64,000 nucleotides of DNA, taken from the NCBI GenBank assembly GCA_947169115.1, contig CAMVOK010000018.1, positions 1 to 64,000 of the forward strand, read 5' to 3'. Numbering within the stretch: position 1 is the first letter of the stretch; each line of letters starts with the position of its first letter. Shown here one piece after another: positions 47,650 through 55,527 of the stretch. This DNA comes from an uncultured Prevotellaceae bacterium (lineage in GTDB: Bacteria > Bacteroidota > Bacteroidia > Bacteroidales > Bacteroidaceae). Below the pieces are notes generated by a model. That model saw only the letters and a list, made by a program, of their open reading frames with translations, had not been told where the DNA came from and did no database searches. Both the position numbers and the translations under genes were made by a program.

Positions 47650-48726
47650 ATGGGTAGAACCACATTCGAAAAGCAAAACCCTTTTGCTGGCGAGAAACGG
47701 CCATCGATGAACCGCCGTTGTGCGGGGCATGACTATGCCGAGCGGCAGATGTATATGGTGACGATGGTGACAGAAGGGCGGCAGAAATTGTTCGGCGATG
47801 TCGTGGGCACCAGCGATGCGCCTCGGATGGAGTTGTCGGACTTAGGGCGTGCCGTGGAGGCAGAGTGGTGGGGTATTCGCGACTACTATCCTCAGATAGA
47901 GCTTCGAGCCTTGCAGATGATGCCCGACCACTTCCATGGCATCCTTTTCGTCAGGGAACGGCTTCCGAAGCCTCTTGGTCACGTGCTTCGCAGTTTCAAA
48001 GTGGGCTGTAATCGTGCTTACCGCCGGCTTGTGCTGGGGCAGCAGCCCGTCTCGTATGTTGCGACTCAGTCGCAACGTACTGAACAGCAAGGTGCAGAAC
48101 AGCAACGTACTGAACAGCTGAATAGCGAACGCCCCAAGCGAGACCGCCATGGCGAGGATCGTCAGCATGGCCTTCTCTTCGCTCCTGGCTACAACGATAA
48201 ACTGCTCCTCAGACAAGGGCAGTACGATATTTGGCTGAACTATCTCCGCGATAATCCTCGTCGGTTGCTCCTGAAACGCGAGCACCCCGATCTCTTCCAC
48301 GTGCAGCGCAATCTCACCGTCGCTTCTCAGACTTTCTCTGCCATAGGCAATCGTTTCCTGCTGTCGCGCCCAGTTCGTCTGCAGGTGCAATGCTCGCGCA
48401 AACTTACGGAAGCAGAGATAAAGGAACGGGTGGCTTACTTTTTGAAAGCCGCTGAGGAGGGTGCTGTGCTCGTTTCTCCCAGCATCAGTCCTGGTGAGAA
48501 GGCCGTAATGCGTGCAGCCTTCGATGCAGGTTTCCCTATCATCATACTTCGGAAGAACGGTTTCACAGACCTTGCCAAGCCAGGTGGTGCCAGCATGGCA
48601 GCTTGTGCCGAGGGTCGCCTGTTACTGCTTGCCCCATGGCAGCACCACAATGAGCGTATTTCCATCACGCGCAACCAGTGCCTTACGCTCAATGACTTTG
48701 CGCGATTAATAGCAAGTCAGACTTAA
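47650..48726 (+). CDS. RAYT-like HUH (Y1/IS200-type) transposase with SLOG-like C-terminal half
   Basis: The N-terminal half matches Y1 transposases of the RAYT group, which are linked to spread of REP palindromes: QMYMVTMVTEGRQKLFG near 33-49, LRALQMMPDHFHGILFV with His94 and His96 forming the HUH motif, and QYDIWLNYLRDNPRRL with Tyr192 as a likely catalytic tyrosine. The insert at about 134-173 (SYVATQSQRTEQQGAE) is encoded by a perfect palindrome plus short repeats. The C-terminal half (VLVSPSISPGEKAVMRAAFD, then FPIIILRKNG and LLLLAPW) looks like a DprA/SLOG-type nucleotide-binding fold, an addition I would not expect in a classical RAYT. There is no IS terminal repeat, so it behaves as a domesticated single gene. 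The link to the window's repeats is inference. Confidence 0.78.
   Translation: MGRTTFEKQNPFAGEKRPSMNRRCAGHDYAERQMYMVTMVTEGRQKLFGDVVGTSDAPRMELSDLGRAVEAEWWGIRDYYPQIELRALQMMPDHFHGILFVRERLPKPLGHVLRSFKVGCNRAYRRLVLGQQPVSYVATQSQRTEQQGAEQQRTEQLNSERPKRDRHGEDRQHGLLFAPGYNDKLLLRQGQYDIWLNYLRDNPRRLLLKREHPDLFHVQRNLTVASQTFSAIGNRFLLSRPVRLQVQCSRKLTEAEIKERVAYFLKAAEEGAVLVSPSISPGEKAVMRAAFDAGFPIIILRKNGFTDLAKPGGASMAACAEGRLLLLAPWQHHNERISITRNQCLTLNDFARLIASQT
48050..48076. repeat. REP-like palindrome inside the RAYT gene
   Basis: The head GTCTCGTATGTTGCG (48050-48064) leads into a perfect inverted repeat GTTGCGACT-C-AGTCGCAAC (48058-48076). The same head and a variant stem occur at 43340-43366. A short palindrome with a conserved head is the layout of REPs recognised by RAYT proteins. 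Confidence 0.7.
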
Positions 48727-48761
48727 AAAAAGAACGACAATGAAGGAAACGGTTATCTTTT

Positions 48762-51182
48762 TTATCTTACGATAACTTTCTTTCCTCCGACAATATATAT
48801 ACCACGAGGCAGACCTTCGAGTGAGGTGGTTCCGCGACGAACGATTTGGCCGGTCATCGTATAGATGTTATCTTGTCCCTTGCCCCTTGCTTCTTGCTCC
48901 TGGGCGATTTTCTCTATGCCGGTGGGGTAGGTGTTGTTGTTCGTCTTGCCGTATATGTTGGTCTGGTGGAGCTTGACACGGTAGGGCCATTGCTCGGCAG
49001 TGCTTTCTCCGTCCCATGAAAGCCAGTCACGTGTCCAGTAGCTGGTAGGGGCACCGCTGACGACGAGCCAGAGGTATTTGCAGTTGGAAGGGCAGTCGAA
49101 AGCCACAACGGCATCGGGATTGCTGTATGTGGCACTGGCAATGTCGCCATAGACGCGTGTGTTATTTTTCAGCAGAGCCACGAAACCGAGTCGCCAGCCA
49201 GCCTTGGTGGGGTTGAGGGAGGTATAACCTTCCTTGTCAGCCTCGCCAACAAATTCGGCATAGACGGTCTTTGCCGTGGTGGGAGCGTTAAGTCGGATGG
49301 CATTGTTTCCCCAGTTCTCTATGCAATAGTCGGCCGTGGGGCTCCAGAATCCCTCGTCGTCCTTGTTGAGGGTGGGCTGGTTGCGCTTGAGAATGGTGTT
49401 GGTGCCGTAGGAACGGATGGGGTCGAGGTCGAAGGTGGTCATGCGGGCACCGTATTCCCACATCTCGTCACCCAGTTGACTGAGTTTCTCAGCCGTAGTG
49501 CCCGTCATGGTCAGTCGCATGTAGGCTTGCAGGGGGTCTTCAGGATTTTGAGATTCGTTCCAAAGACGACCGAGGAAGTCCATGCCGTGTCGGTGGCAGA
49601 AGTAGTCCTGTATGAAATAATTGTTATAGCGTAGATGTACAGCCAAGGGATGGCGATGCAAACCATTGAGGGTGTTGGAAAGCCATTCGTTGTCGAACTG
49701 CATTTGGGGATAGAACTTGTAAGCTTGCCATTGGGCGCACATTTCCCAGAAGACATTGAGGGTGGAGTTGCCCCAGTTGTACATCCAGCCGTTCCAGTTG
49801 CCGTTGTCGCAGTGTGTCTGGTATTGGAAGCAGTGGCCTATCTCGTGGGCTACGGTCTGTCCCGAGCGCGAGGTGTGGGCTCCGTTGGAGAGGGTGAGTA
49901 GCCCTATCTGGTCGTCGATACCTGAGCCGCTGGCTTCCCAGTCGGTGGTGTACCGCAGACGGATAATCATCTTGTAGGTGTCGGTCTTTGATGTGCCTTG
50001 GTTGATGGTGATAAAGTGGAGGCTGTCGGCATAGAGTTCAAAAATCTTGTCGGCGGTCTCCAGTATGCCCGGGACAGCACTGGGGGCGTTGGGGCCGTAG
50101 CCCGATTCCCAGAAGAGAATCCAGTGCTTAGACTGTAGGGAGCGGTCGTAGCACCACTGGTTGGCGGCATTCTTCAGGTCGGCATCTGTACCACAGGCAT
50201 TGGTGCTGCAGTATATCTTTTTGTCAACGGCTTTGATGCGTGTGTTTAGTACATTTACAGCCGATTTCAGCTGAGTACTTGTCAGCGAATAGTCCACCAT
50301 CTTTCCTTCGGCTGTTTCGATGGCAGTCTTCAGGGTGGCCAGTGTGGTGGCCTTGCGTTCCACGCCTTCCCACCAACCGACGACTTTGTTGGCGTAGTCG
50401 ATACGCTCTTGCAGGGCATCGTAGAGTTCGCGTGAGGTTTCGGCTTTCTTGATGGCAGAGAGCAGAGTTGTGCGTGCCTCGCTAAGTGCTGTCTGGTCGT
50501 AGGTGATATTGCCACTTCCATCAGTTCCCGTTCCTTGTAGGGCGGTTTGGGCGGCCTCCATGGCATTGGTGAGGGTTGTGGCTACGCTCTGTTGTATACC
50601 CTTATCGAGCAGAGTCTGTGCCTGTTCAACGAGTTTCTGCAGTTCTTGGGCATAGTCGGAGGGCGTGACTTCGCCCATATAATGGAGTTTGAAATTATCG
50701 ACACATAGGTAGTTGCCAGTGGCGTTCTCGGCTCGCAGTCCAATCTCTATGTCGGCCTTATCATCGACGACGGAGAAAAGCAGTGTGTATTGCTTCATGG
50801 TGGTGATAGCGAGTTTGGAGATTCCGGCAACGAGGTAGGCACCCTTCTGTGCCGTTCCCTTGTTTGTGGTACTTCCGCTTCCCGACTGCTGGATGTGCAG
50901 GGCGGCGGCCGTCAGGCGGTAGTTGCCCTGTGGCAGGTTTTTGAGGGTCTGTACAACACTAGCCTCACCAATCTTAGAGCCGATTCCGACCCATGATTCC
51001 AGATAGTAGGTGCCAGCCTTGCGTGTGAAGACGGTGTTCGACTGTGTTTGCATGTTATTCACTGTCCAACCTGTTGTCCCATCGGTCTCGAACGAAGGGT
51101 TCTGTATGAGGCTCGTTCTGTCTTCTTGAGCCATGGCAGGTAGGGTTACGACCAACACCATGATGGTCAAAACTGTCTTCAT
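48762..51182 (-). CDS. secreted HExxH metalloprotease-like protein with FIVAR region and sorting tail
   Basis: An 806-residue secreted protein. The start MKTVLTIMVL gives a signal peptide to AMAQ. Residues of about 25-165 form a galactose-binding-like module (NPSFETDGTTGWTVNN). About 175-330 are helical repeats resembling FIVAR (LQKLVEQAQTLLDKG). The catalytic-type domain has the zinc motif His446-Glu447-Ile-Gly-His450 in HEIGHCFQYQTHC, similar to what I know as DUF6055. Near the end IAQEQEARGKGQ is encoded by CTTGCCC-like heptamers (48870-48903), an in-frame insertion just before the tail GIYIVGGKKVIVR. Glycoprotein or mucin attack is a plausible but unproven role. A -7-like TATCTTTG lies on the minus strand at 51239-51232. 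Confidence 0.75.
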   Translation of the reverse strand: MKTVLTIMVLVVTLPAMAQEDRTSLIQNPSFETDGTTGWTVNNMQTQSNTVFTRKAGTYYLESWVGIGSKIGEASVVQTLKNLPQGNYRLTAAALHIQQSGSGSTTNKGTAQKGAYLVAGISKLAITTMKQYTLLFSVVDDKADIEIGLRAENATGNYLCVDNFKLHYMGEVTPSDYAQELQKLVEQAQTLLDKGIQQSVATTLTNAMEAAQTALQGTGTDGSGNITYDQTALSEARTTLLSAIKKAETSRELYDALQERIDYANKVVGWWEGVERKATTLATLKTAIETAEGKMVDYSLTSTQLKSAVNVLNTRIKAVDKKIYCSTNACGTDADLKNAANQWCYDRSLQSKHWILFWESGYGPNAPSAVPGILETADKIFELYADSLHFITINQGTSKTDTYKMIIRLRYTTDWEASGSGIDDQIGLLTLSNGAHTSRSGQTVAHEIGHCFQYQTHCDNGNWNGWMYNWGNSTLNVFWEMCAQWQAYKFYPQMQFDNEWLSNTLNGLHRHPLAVHLRYNNYFIQDYFCHRHGMDFLGRLWNESQNPEDPLQAYMRLTMTGTTAEKLSQLGDEMWEYGARMTTFDLDPIRSYGTNTILKRNQPTLNKDDEGFWSPTADYCIENWGNNAIRLNAPTTAKTVYAEFVGEADKEGYTSLNPTKAGWRLGFVALLKNNTRVYGDIASATYSNPDAVVAFDCPSNCKYLWLVVSGAPTSYWTRDWLSWDGESTAEQWPYRVKLHQTNIYGKTNNNTYPTGIEKIAQEQEARGKGQDNIYTMTGQIVRRGTTSLEGLPRGIYIVGGKKVIVR

Positions 51183-51325
51183 CTTTTGGAATAGTATCAT
51201 CTTGTTCTCCTTTTATGTATGTTTACGATGACAAAGATACGAAAAATTTAGGACTTCCTATGAGGTTTTGGTAGGGGAAATTCCTTGCAACTCTCCCAGA
51301 CGAGTATAATTAAGCAAAGTCTGGG

Positions 51326-52276
51326 TTAGACATGGGGAAGGGAGTTAGAACATTTGGGACAGACTTCATGGTCGTGGAGCGGTGCACCGCAGTGTCCACA
51401 ACGATAGCGAGGTCGGTTGCGTCGGAGGTATTGCCATAGGGCGATGGTGGCGTAGAGCATCCAGAGGAAGTAGCCGAGGAATATTTGTGTGGTGAGTGAG
51501 AAGAAGAGATAGACAGCGGCGAGGATGGCCAGTAATGAAAGTGTGTAGAGGATGGCTTCGGCAGCGGGCAGGGAGCGACGGATGTCATCGAGGCTGGCGA
51601 GGGTGAGTACGACGATGCCCCACGCTAAAGAGAGAAAGAGGGCGAGCATGGTGGGCTGTCCGAAGGGATTAAGTGTGGGGTGGAAGTAAAACTCTACCCA
51701 CAGTTGCGGAACAAAAATTTGTATTGTAGTATATAATACAGTGGTTGCGGCGAAGGTGAGGCAGAGTAGCATGGGGTAGGGGGAGGCGATGTCGTCGATG
51801 TGGACGAGGTGGAAACGGCGTCGTCTCATTCTTCGGATTAGCCATGCTACAAGGGCGACGACGAGCAAAGCTATGGTGGCCACGACGTGTCTGTCGGAGA
51901 AGAGGTGAATGCCCTGTGAGATGGGGTCGTCGGGGACGACGGCCTGAAGGAGATCGGACTCGTGAACCCACCCTTGTGTTAACTGGTCGCGAGCCACTTT
52001 CACCCAGACACTGTCGATAGAGTCTTCAGGAATAACTTCGAACTGAGCCACAACTAGTGGGTCATTCTTATATACGACGAACGAGTCGGTCTGTTCGGGC
52101 ACGATGAGGAGGTGCATGGGACGTTCCTCCTGCAGAATAAGGCTGTCGCTGGCGAGCACGAAGTTGTAGTCCACGTCCCATACGCGCTTAGCTTCTTCCG
52201 TCTCCTTCATGGGAGAGGGAGTGCATGCTGAAAGCAAAAAGTGAAAAGCAAGAAGTAAAATCGCAGACTTTTTCAT
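51326..52276 (-). CDS. lipoprotein-anchored membrane protein with C-terminal zinc ribbon
   Basis: A 316-residue protein that I cannot assign to a named family. The leader ends in a lipobox (LLSAC, Cys18). An N-terminal domain (about 30-120) contains LLIVPEQTDSFVVYKNDPLV and an SH3-like VKVARDQLTQGWVHESDLL. Five hydrophobic segments follow between about 128 and 285. The C-terminus is a four-cysteine ribbon: CGHCGAPLHDHEVCPKC. A lipid-anchored N-terminus with a ribbon at the other end puts the ribbon in the cytoplasm if the number of crossings is odd. Its upstream spacer is dense with repeats. Confidence 0.72.
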   Translation of the reverse strand: MKKSAILLLAFHFLLSACTPSPMKETEEAKRVWDVDYNFVLASDSLILQEERPMHLLIVPEQTDSFVVYKNDPLVVAQFEVIPEDSIDSVWVKVARDQLTQGWVHESDLLQAVVPDDPISQGIHLFSDRHVVATIALLVVALVAWLIRRMRRRRFHLVHIDDIASPYPMLLCLTFAATTVLYTTIQIFVPQLWVEFYFHPTLNPFGQPTMLALFLSLAWGIVVLTLASLDDIRRSLPAAEAILYTLSLLAILAAVYLFFSLTTQIFLGYFLWMLYATIALWQYLRRNRPRYRCGHCGAPLHDHEVCPKCSNSLPHV

Positions 52277-52529
52277 AATTTCTAATTTGCCTACCCCGAC
52301 CCTCCCTAAGGGAGGGAGATACCCTTAAACACTTAGGCCCACCCCAACCCTCCCTGAAGAGAGGGGGATACCCTTAAATACTTAAACATTTATACTCTTA
52401 ATTCTTAACTCTTAACCCTTAATTGGCCCACCCCGACCCTCCCTAAAGGGAGGGAGATACCCTTAAACACTTAAACTTTTAAACACTTAAACTCTTAATC
52501 CTTCACTCTTCACTCTTCACTCTTAATCC
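52277..52529. repeat. cluster of family B palindromes and heptamers
   Basis: Three near-copies of the unit CCCTCCCT..AGGGAGGG, each followed by GATACCCTTAAA, start at about 52300, 52346 and 52436. They are preceded by CCTACCCC or CCCACCCC heads. CACTTAA and CTTAATC heptamers lie between and after them. There is no gene. The arrangement, head plus palindrome repeated in a cluster, resembles a BIME. Confidence 0.82.
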
Positions 52530-54356
52530 TTAATCCTTCACCCCATAAACGAGCATCTGGCAGTTACGACAATCGAAGTGTAGGCGGAAGCGTCGCCCGT
52601 CGGAAAGGCGAAGGAATAGCCTCCCCTGTCCCCTCCCAAGGAGGGGTAATGTTCCCCCCCCTTGGGGGAGGGTTGGGGAGAGGTTACACATTCCTAACTC
52701 ATGCCGGATACAGTAGCGGCAGGTCATGAGCAGGATTCCCTTCTCGTCTTCGGTTTTGGGCTTCTCTACCTCCATGGCCCATTCCACTTGTTTGGCTCCG
52801 TGGTCGAGATAGAACTGGCGTGCCGCATGGTTGGCCACGTTGCCGAGGTACGTCAAAGTTGAAAGTTCTTGGTTGGGCAGAGAGTTGAAAGTCGGATTTT
52901 GGGTAACCGCACGATTTTCCCTTTGAGCATTATAACTTTCAACGATTACTCGGCGCCATTCTGCCAGTACGCTACTGGGAATGAACCATTCTTTCGACAT
53001 GTCAATATCTATCCCTGTGGCTTCGTAGGGTGTGTCGCCGAGGCGCGAGAGTTGGCGGATGATTTGTTCGTGCTGAGAACTTCGTGCCAGTTCGTGTGTA
53101 TAGGGGAAAATATGCTCAGCTACGGCTCCGTCCTCTCGTGTCAGCCTGAGCAGGAAACCCTCTTCCGTCTCCTTCAGCAACCAATGTACCCCCACTTTTC
53201 TTGTGGCGGTAGGTTTCGTCAACTGTTGCTCAAACTGTTGGTCGTGGTTCCTATAAAGTGAAAAGTGAAAAGTGAGAAGTGAGAGGCCCTCAACGCGGTT
53301 TACTCGGAAACCTTCCAGTTCCCCATCCTTATTTATATAGCAGAGACCGTCGCCGTTGTGGAGTTCTGTCTGGGGTGTGATGGGTTCTCCCATACTCTTC
53401 GGGGTATGGATGTTGGCCATGTCGGGTGTGCGACCATGGAGGAAGTAGTCGGTAAAAAGACGGTTGAAGGATTTGGCTGGATTGGGTGTGAAAGCGATGG
53501 TCTCGTGCCCGAGGCTGCTGCGACAGAACTCTGGACGCCTACGGAAAATCTCGTCAAGCCGTTGACGATAGTAAGCCACCACGTTTTTCACGTAGGTCAC
53601 ATCCTTCAGTCGTCCCTCAATTTTCAGACTAGAAACTCCGGCATCGAGCAGTGCTTCCAGATCGTTACTTCGGTTCATGTCGCGCAAGGAAAGCAAATGC
53701 TTTTGCTGAACCAGAACTCTCTCTTCTTTCCTCTCTCCTCTCTCCTCAATTAAATCAAAGGGCATACGGCAGAACTGGGCACATTCGCCTCGGTTGGCTG
53801 AACGTCCAAAACAGTATTGCGAAGCGTAGCACTGGCCGTTGTACGAGACGCAGATGGCTCCGTGTACGAACACTTCCAGTCTGACGTCGAGTACTTGTTC
53901 GTGTATCTCCCGAATCTCGTCCAACGTCAGTTCCCGTGCCAGCACGACCTGCTCGAAACCCAAGTCCCTGAGCCATGCCACCTTTTCCGCTGTGCGGTTG
54001 TCCATCTGCGTTGAGGCGTGGAGTTCTAAATTCCTACTTCGTACTTCGTAATTCGTAATTAACCCGAGGTCCTGTACAATCAGAGCATCCACGCCAGCCT
54101 CGGCAAGTTCCCCGATGAGTTGCCGTGCTTCCTCCAGTTCGTTGTCGTAGATGATGGTGTTCAGTGTGACATAAACTTTCACACCGTAGGGTCGGGCAAA
54201 GTCCACCAACTGACGGATGTCTTCCACCGAGTTACCCGCAGCCGCCCGTGCTCCGAACTTCGGTGCACCTATGTACACCGCATCGGCACCGTGTTTTATA
54301 GCCTCGATGCCTGTCTGCAAGTCTCGTGCTGGTGCCAGCAGTTCTATTTTGCGCAC
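52530..54356 (-). CDS. U32 family peptidase-like protein with several in-frame repeats
   Basis: A 608-residue U32 protein, a family that includes RlhA (23S rRNA C2501 hydroxylation) and collagenase-like enzymes. The TIM-barrel opens KIELLAPARDLQTGIEAIKH, with GADAVYIGAPKFGARAAAGN. The signature EVFVHGAICVSYNGQCYAS (about 170-188) and RSANRGECAQFCR follow. Cysteines in CRYCIRHELGMC and CRNCQM near the end may bind a cluster. Four stretches look repeat-derived: about 101-109 (ITNYEVRSRN), 205-215 (EERGERKEER), 365-372 (LLTFHFSL) and about 563-580 (PTLPQGGGTLPLLGRG). The DNA there is heptamers, GGAGAGA units or a family B palindrome. The stop comes from CTTAATC-like units. Confidence 0.86.
   Translation of the reverse strand: MRKIELLAPARDLQTGIEAIKHGADAVYIGAPKFGARAAAGNSVEDIRQLVDFARPYGVKVYVTLNTIIYDNELEEARQLIGELAEAGVDALIVQDLGLITNYEVRSRNLELHASTQMDNRTAEKVAWLRDLGFEQVVLARELTLDEIREIHEQVLDVRLEVFVHGAICVSYNGQCYASQYCFGRSANRGECAQFCRMPFDLIEERGERKEERVLVQQKHLLSLRDMNRSNDLEALLDAGVSSLKIEGRLKDVTYVKNVVAYYRQRLDEIFRRRPEFCRSSLGHETIAFTPNPAKSFNRLFTDYFLHGRTPDMANIHTPKSMGEPITPQTELHNGDGLCYINKDGELEGFRVNRVEGLSLLTFHFSLYRNHDQQFEQQLTKPTATRKVGVHWLLKETEEGFLLRLTREDGAVAEHIFPYTHELARSSQHEQIIRQLSRLGDTPYEATGIDIDMSKEWFIPSSVLAEWRRVIVESYNAQRENRAVTQNPTFNSLPNQELSTLTYLGNVANHAARQFYLDHGAKQVEWAMEVEKPKTEDEKGILLMTCRYCIRHELGMCNLSPTLPQGGGTLPLLGRGQGRLFLRLSDGRRFRLHFDCRNCQMLVYGVKD
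52614..52690. repeat. family B palindrome in the U32 gene
   Basis: CCCCTCCCAAGGAGGGG and CCCCCCCCTTGGGGGAGGG are two adjacent palindromes, followed by TTGGGGAGAGG. Translated in frame as PTLPQGGGTLPLLGRGQG on the minus strand. Confidence 0.78.
54030..54062. repeat. in-frame heptamer array in the U32 gene
   Basis: CGTAATT and CGTACTT units are read on the minus strand as LITNYEVRSRN, the stop-free strand of this heptamer. Confidence 0.75.
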
Positions 54357-54360
54357 AATT

Positions 54361-54550
54361 TTCCTCTAAACTTCTAAACTTCTTGCCCCGCTTCGCTCTG
54401 CAAGCGTAGCCCTATGGGCGTCCGATAACTAAACCTCTTAAACGCTTAAACTCTTAAACCCTTAAACCTCTAAACTTCTTGCTCCGCGATGCTACGCAAG
54501 CGTAGGCCAAAGGCCGTCCGATTACTAAACCTCTTAATCTCTCACCCTCT
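54361..54550. repeat. intergenic heptamers with two accessory hairpin modules
   Basis: CTTCTAAA and CTTAAAC heptamers are interrupted by two copies of the module that contains GCAAGCGTAGCCC or GCAAGCGTAGGCC followed by CGTCCGAT (54380-54427 and 54478-54527). The same module is found in the family A elements at 5770-5812 and 6866-6905. It is located between metA and the U32 gene. Confidence 0.8.
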
Positions 54551-54555
54551 CAACC

Positions 54556-55473
54556 TCAATGTATCTCCTCCAGATTATACGGTGTTTCCTGATAAACGTA
54601 GTAGTTCAGCCAGTTGGTGAAGAGAAGATTGCCATGGCCGCGCCAAGTGACACGAGGAGGCAGGCTTGGGTCGTCGTTCTGGTAGTAATTCTCAGGTTTG
54701 TGGATGGGCAGTCCCTTTCCGAGGTCGCGTTTGTACTCCGTGTCCAGCGTGTAGGGTTCATACTCCGAGTGTCCGGTAATGAAGATTTCGCGTCCTCCCC
54801 GGGCCATTACCATGCCCACGCCGCTTTGTTTGCTCTCGGCAATGAGTGTCAGTTCGGGATTGGCGAGGATGTCTTCTCTCCGAATCTCCGTATGTCGACT
54901 ATGTGGCATGTTGAACTCGTCATCGAAACCACGGAAGATGGGCAACTGCGGAGCGAGTATCTGCTGTGGGAATATGCCGAACATTTTCTCTGGAAGCGCG
55001 TATTTGGGAATGCCGTAGTGGTGGTATAGCCCAGCCTGGGCTGCCCAGCAGATGTAGAGCGTGCTGGTGACGTGGGTACGACTCCAGTCGAAGATTTCCG
55101 TCAGTTCTCCCCAGTAGTGCACATCCTCATACTCGAGTTGTTCGAGCGGTGCGCCCGTGATGATGAAGCCGTCGAACTTCTCCTGTCGCATCACCTCGAA
55201 GTCGCGGTAAAAGGCTTTCATGTGTTCCACGGGCGTGTTCTTGCTCGTGTGCGCCTTCACTTTCATCAGGTGAATTTCCAACTGCAAGGGTGTGTTTGAC
55301 AGAATGCGCACGAGGTCGGTCTCGGTCGTAATCTTCAGCGGCATCAGGTTCAGAATGGCGATGCGTAGCGGACGTATGTCCTGGTGTTCAGCACGCGAAC
55401 TGCCCATGACGAAGATGTTCTCCTTCTTCAGCAGTTCTATGGCTGGTAGTCGGTCGGGTAATCGTAATGGCAC
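54556..55473 (-). CDS. metA: homoserine O-acetyltransferase (MetA type)
   Basis: A 305-residue enzyme of the MetA family for methionine synthesis. The catalytic nucleophile is Cys142 in [15 protein letters not shown], with His235 and Glu237 in TGHSEYE. Residue 111 is Glu in [15 protein letters not shown]. In MetA proteins, a glutamate here, as in the Bacillus cereus type, goes with acetyl-CoA, while glycine goes with succinyl-CoA, so I call it an acetyltransferase despite the usual succinyl name. The upstream spacer (55474-55527) has GATAATT heptamers and no clear promoter. Confidence 0.92.
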   Translation of the reverse strand: MPLRLPDRLPAIELLKKENIFVMGSSRAEHQDIRPLRIAILNLMPLKITTETDLVRILSNTPLQLEIHLMKVKAHTSKNTPVEHMKAFYRDFEVMRQEKFDGFIITGAPLEQLEYEDVHYWGELTEIFDWSRTHVTSTLYICWAAQAGLYHHYGIPKYALPEKMFGIFPQQILAPQLPIFRGFDDEFNMPHSRHTEIRREDILANPELTLIAESKQSGVGMVMARGGREIFITGHSEYEPYTLDTEYKRDLGKGLPIHKPENYYQNDDPSLPPRVTWRGHGNLLFTNWLNYYVYQETPYNLEEIH

Positions 55474-55527
55474 GGTATTTTAATTTGATAATTGATAATT
55501 CAAAATTCAAGATTGAAAGACTTGTTG

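Noticed and set aside
52277..52529. Possible CRISPR from repeated G-rich units
   Set aside because: Between the units are heptamers rather than unique spacers of uniform length, and similar units occur singly across the window.
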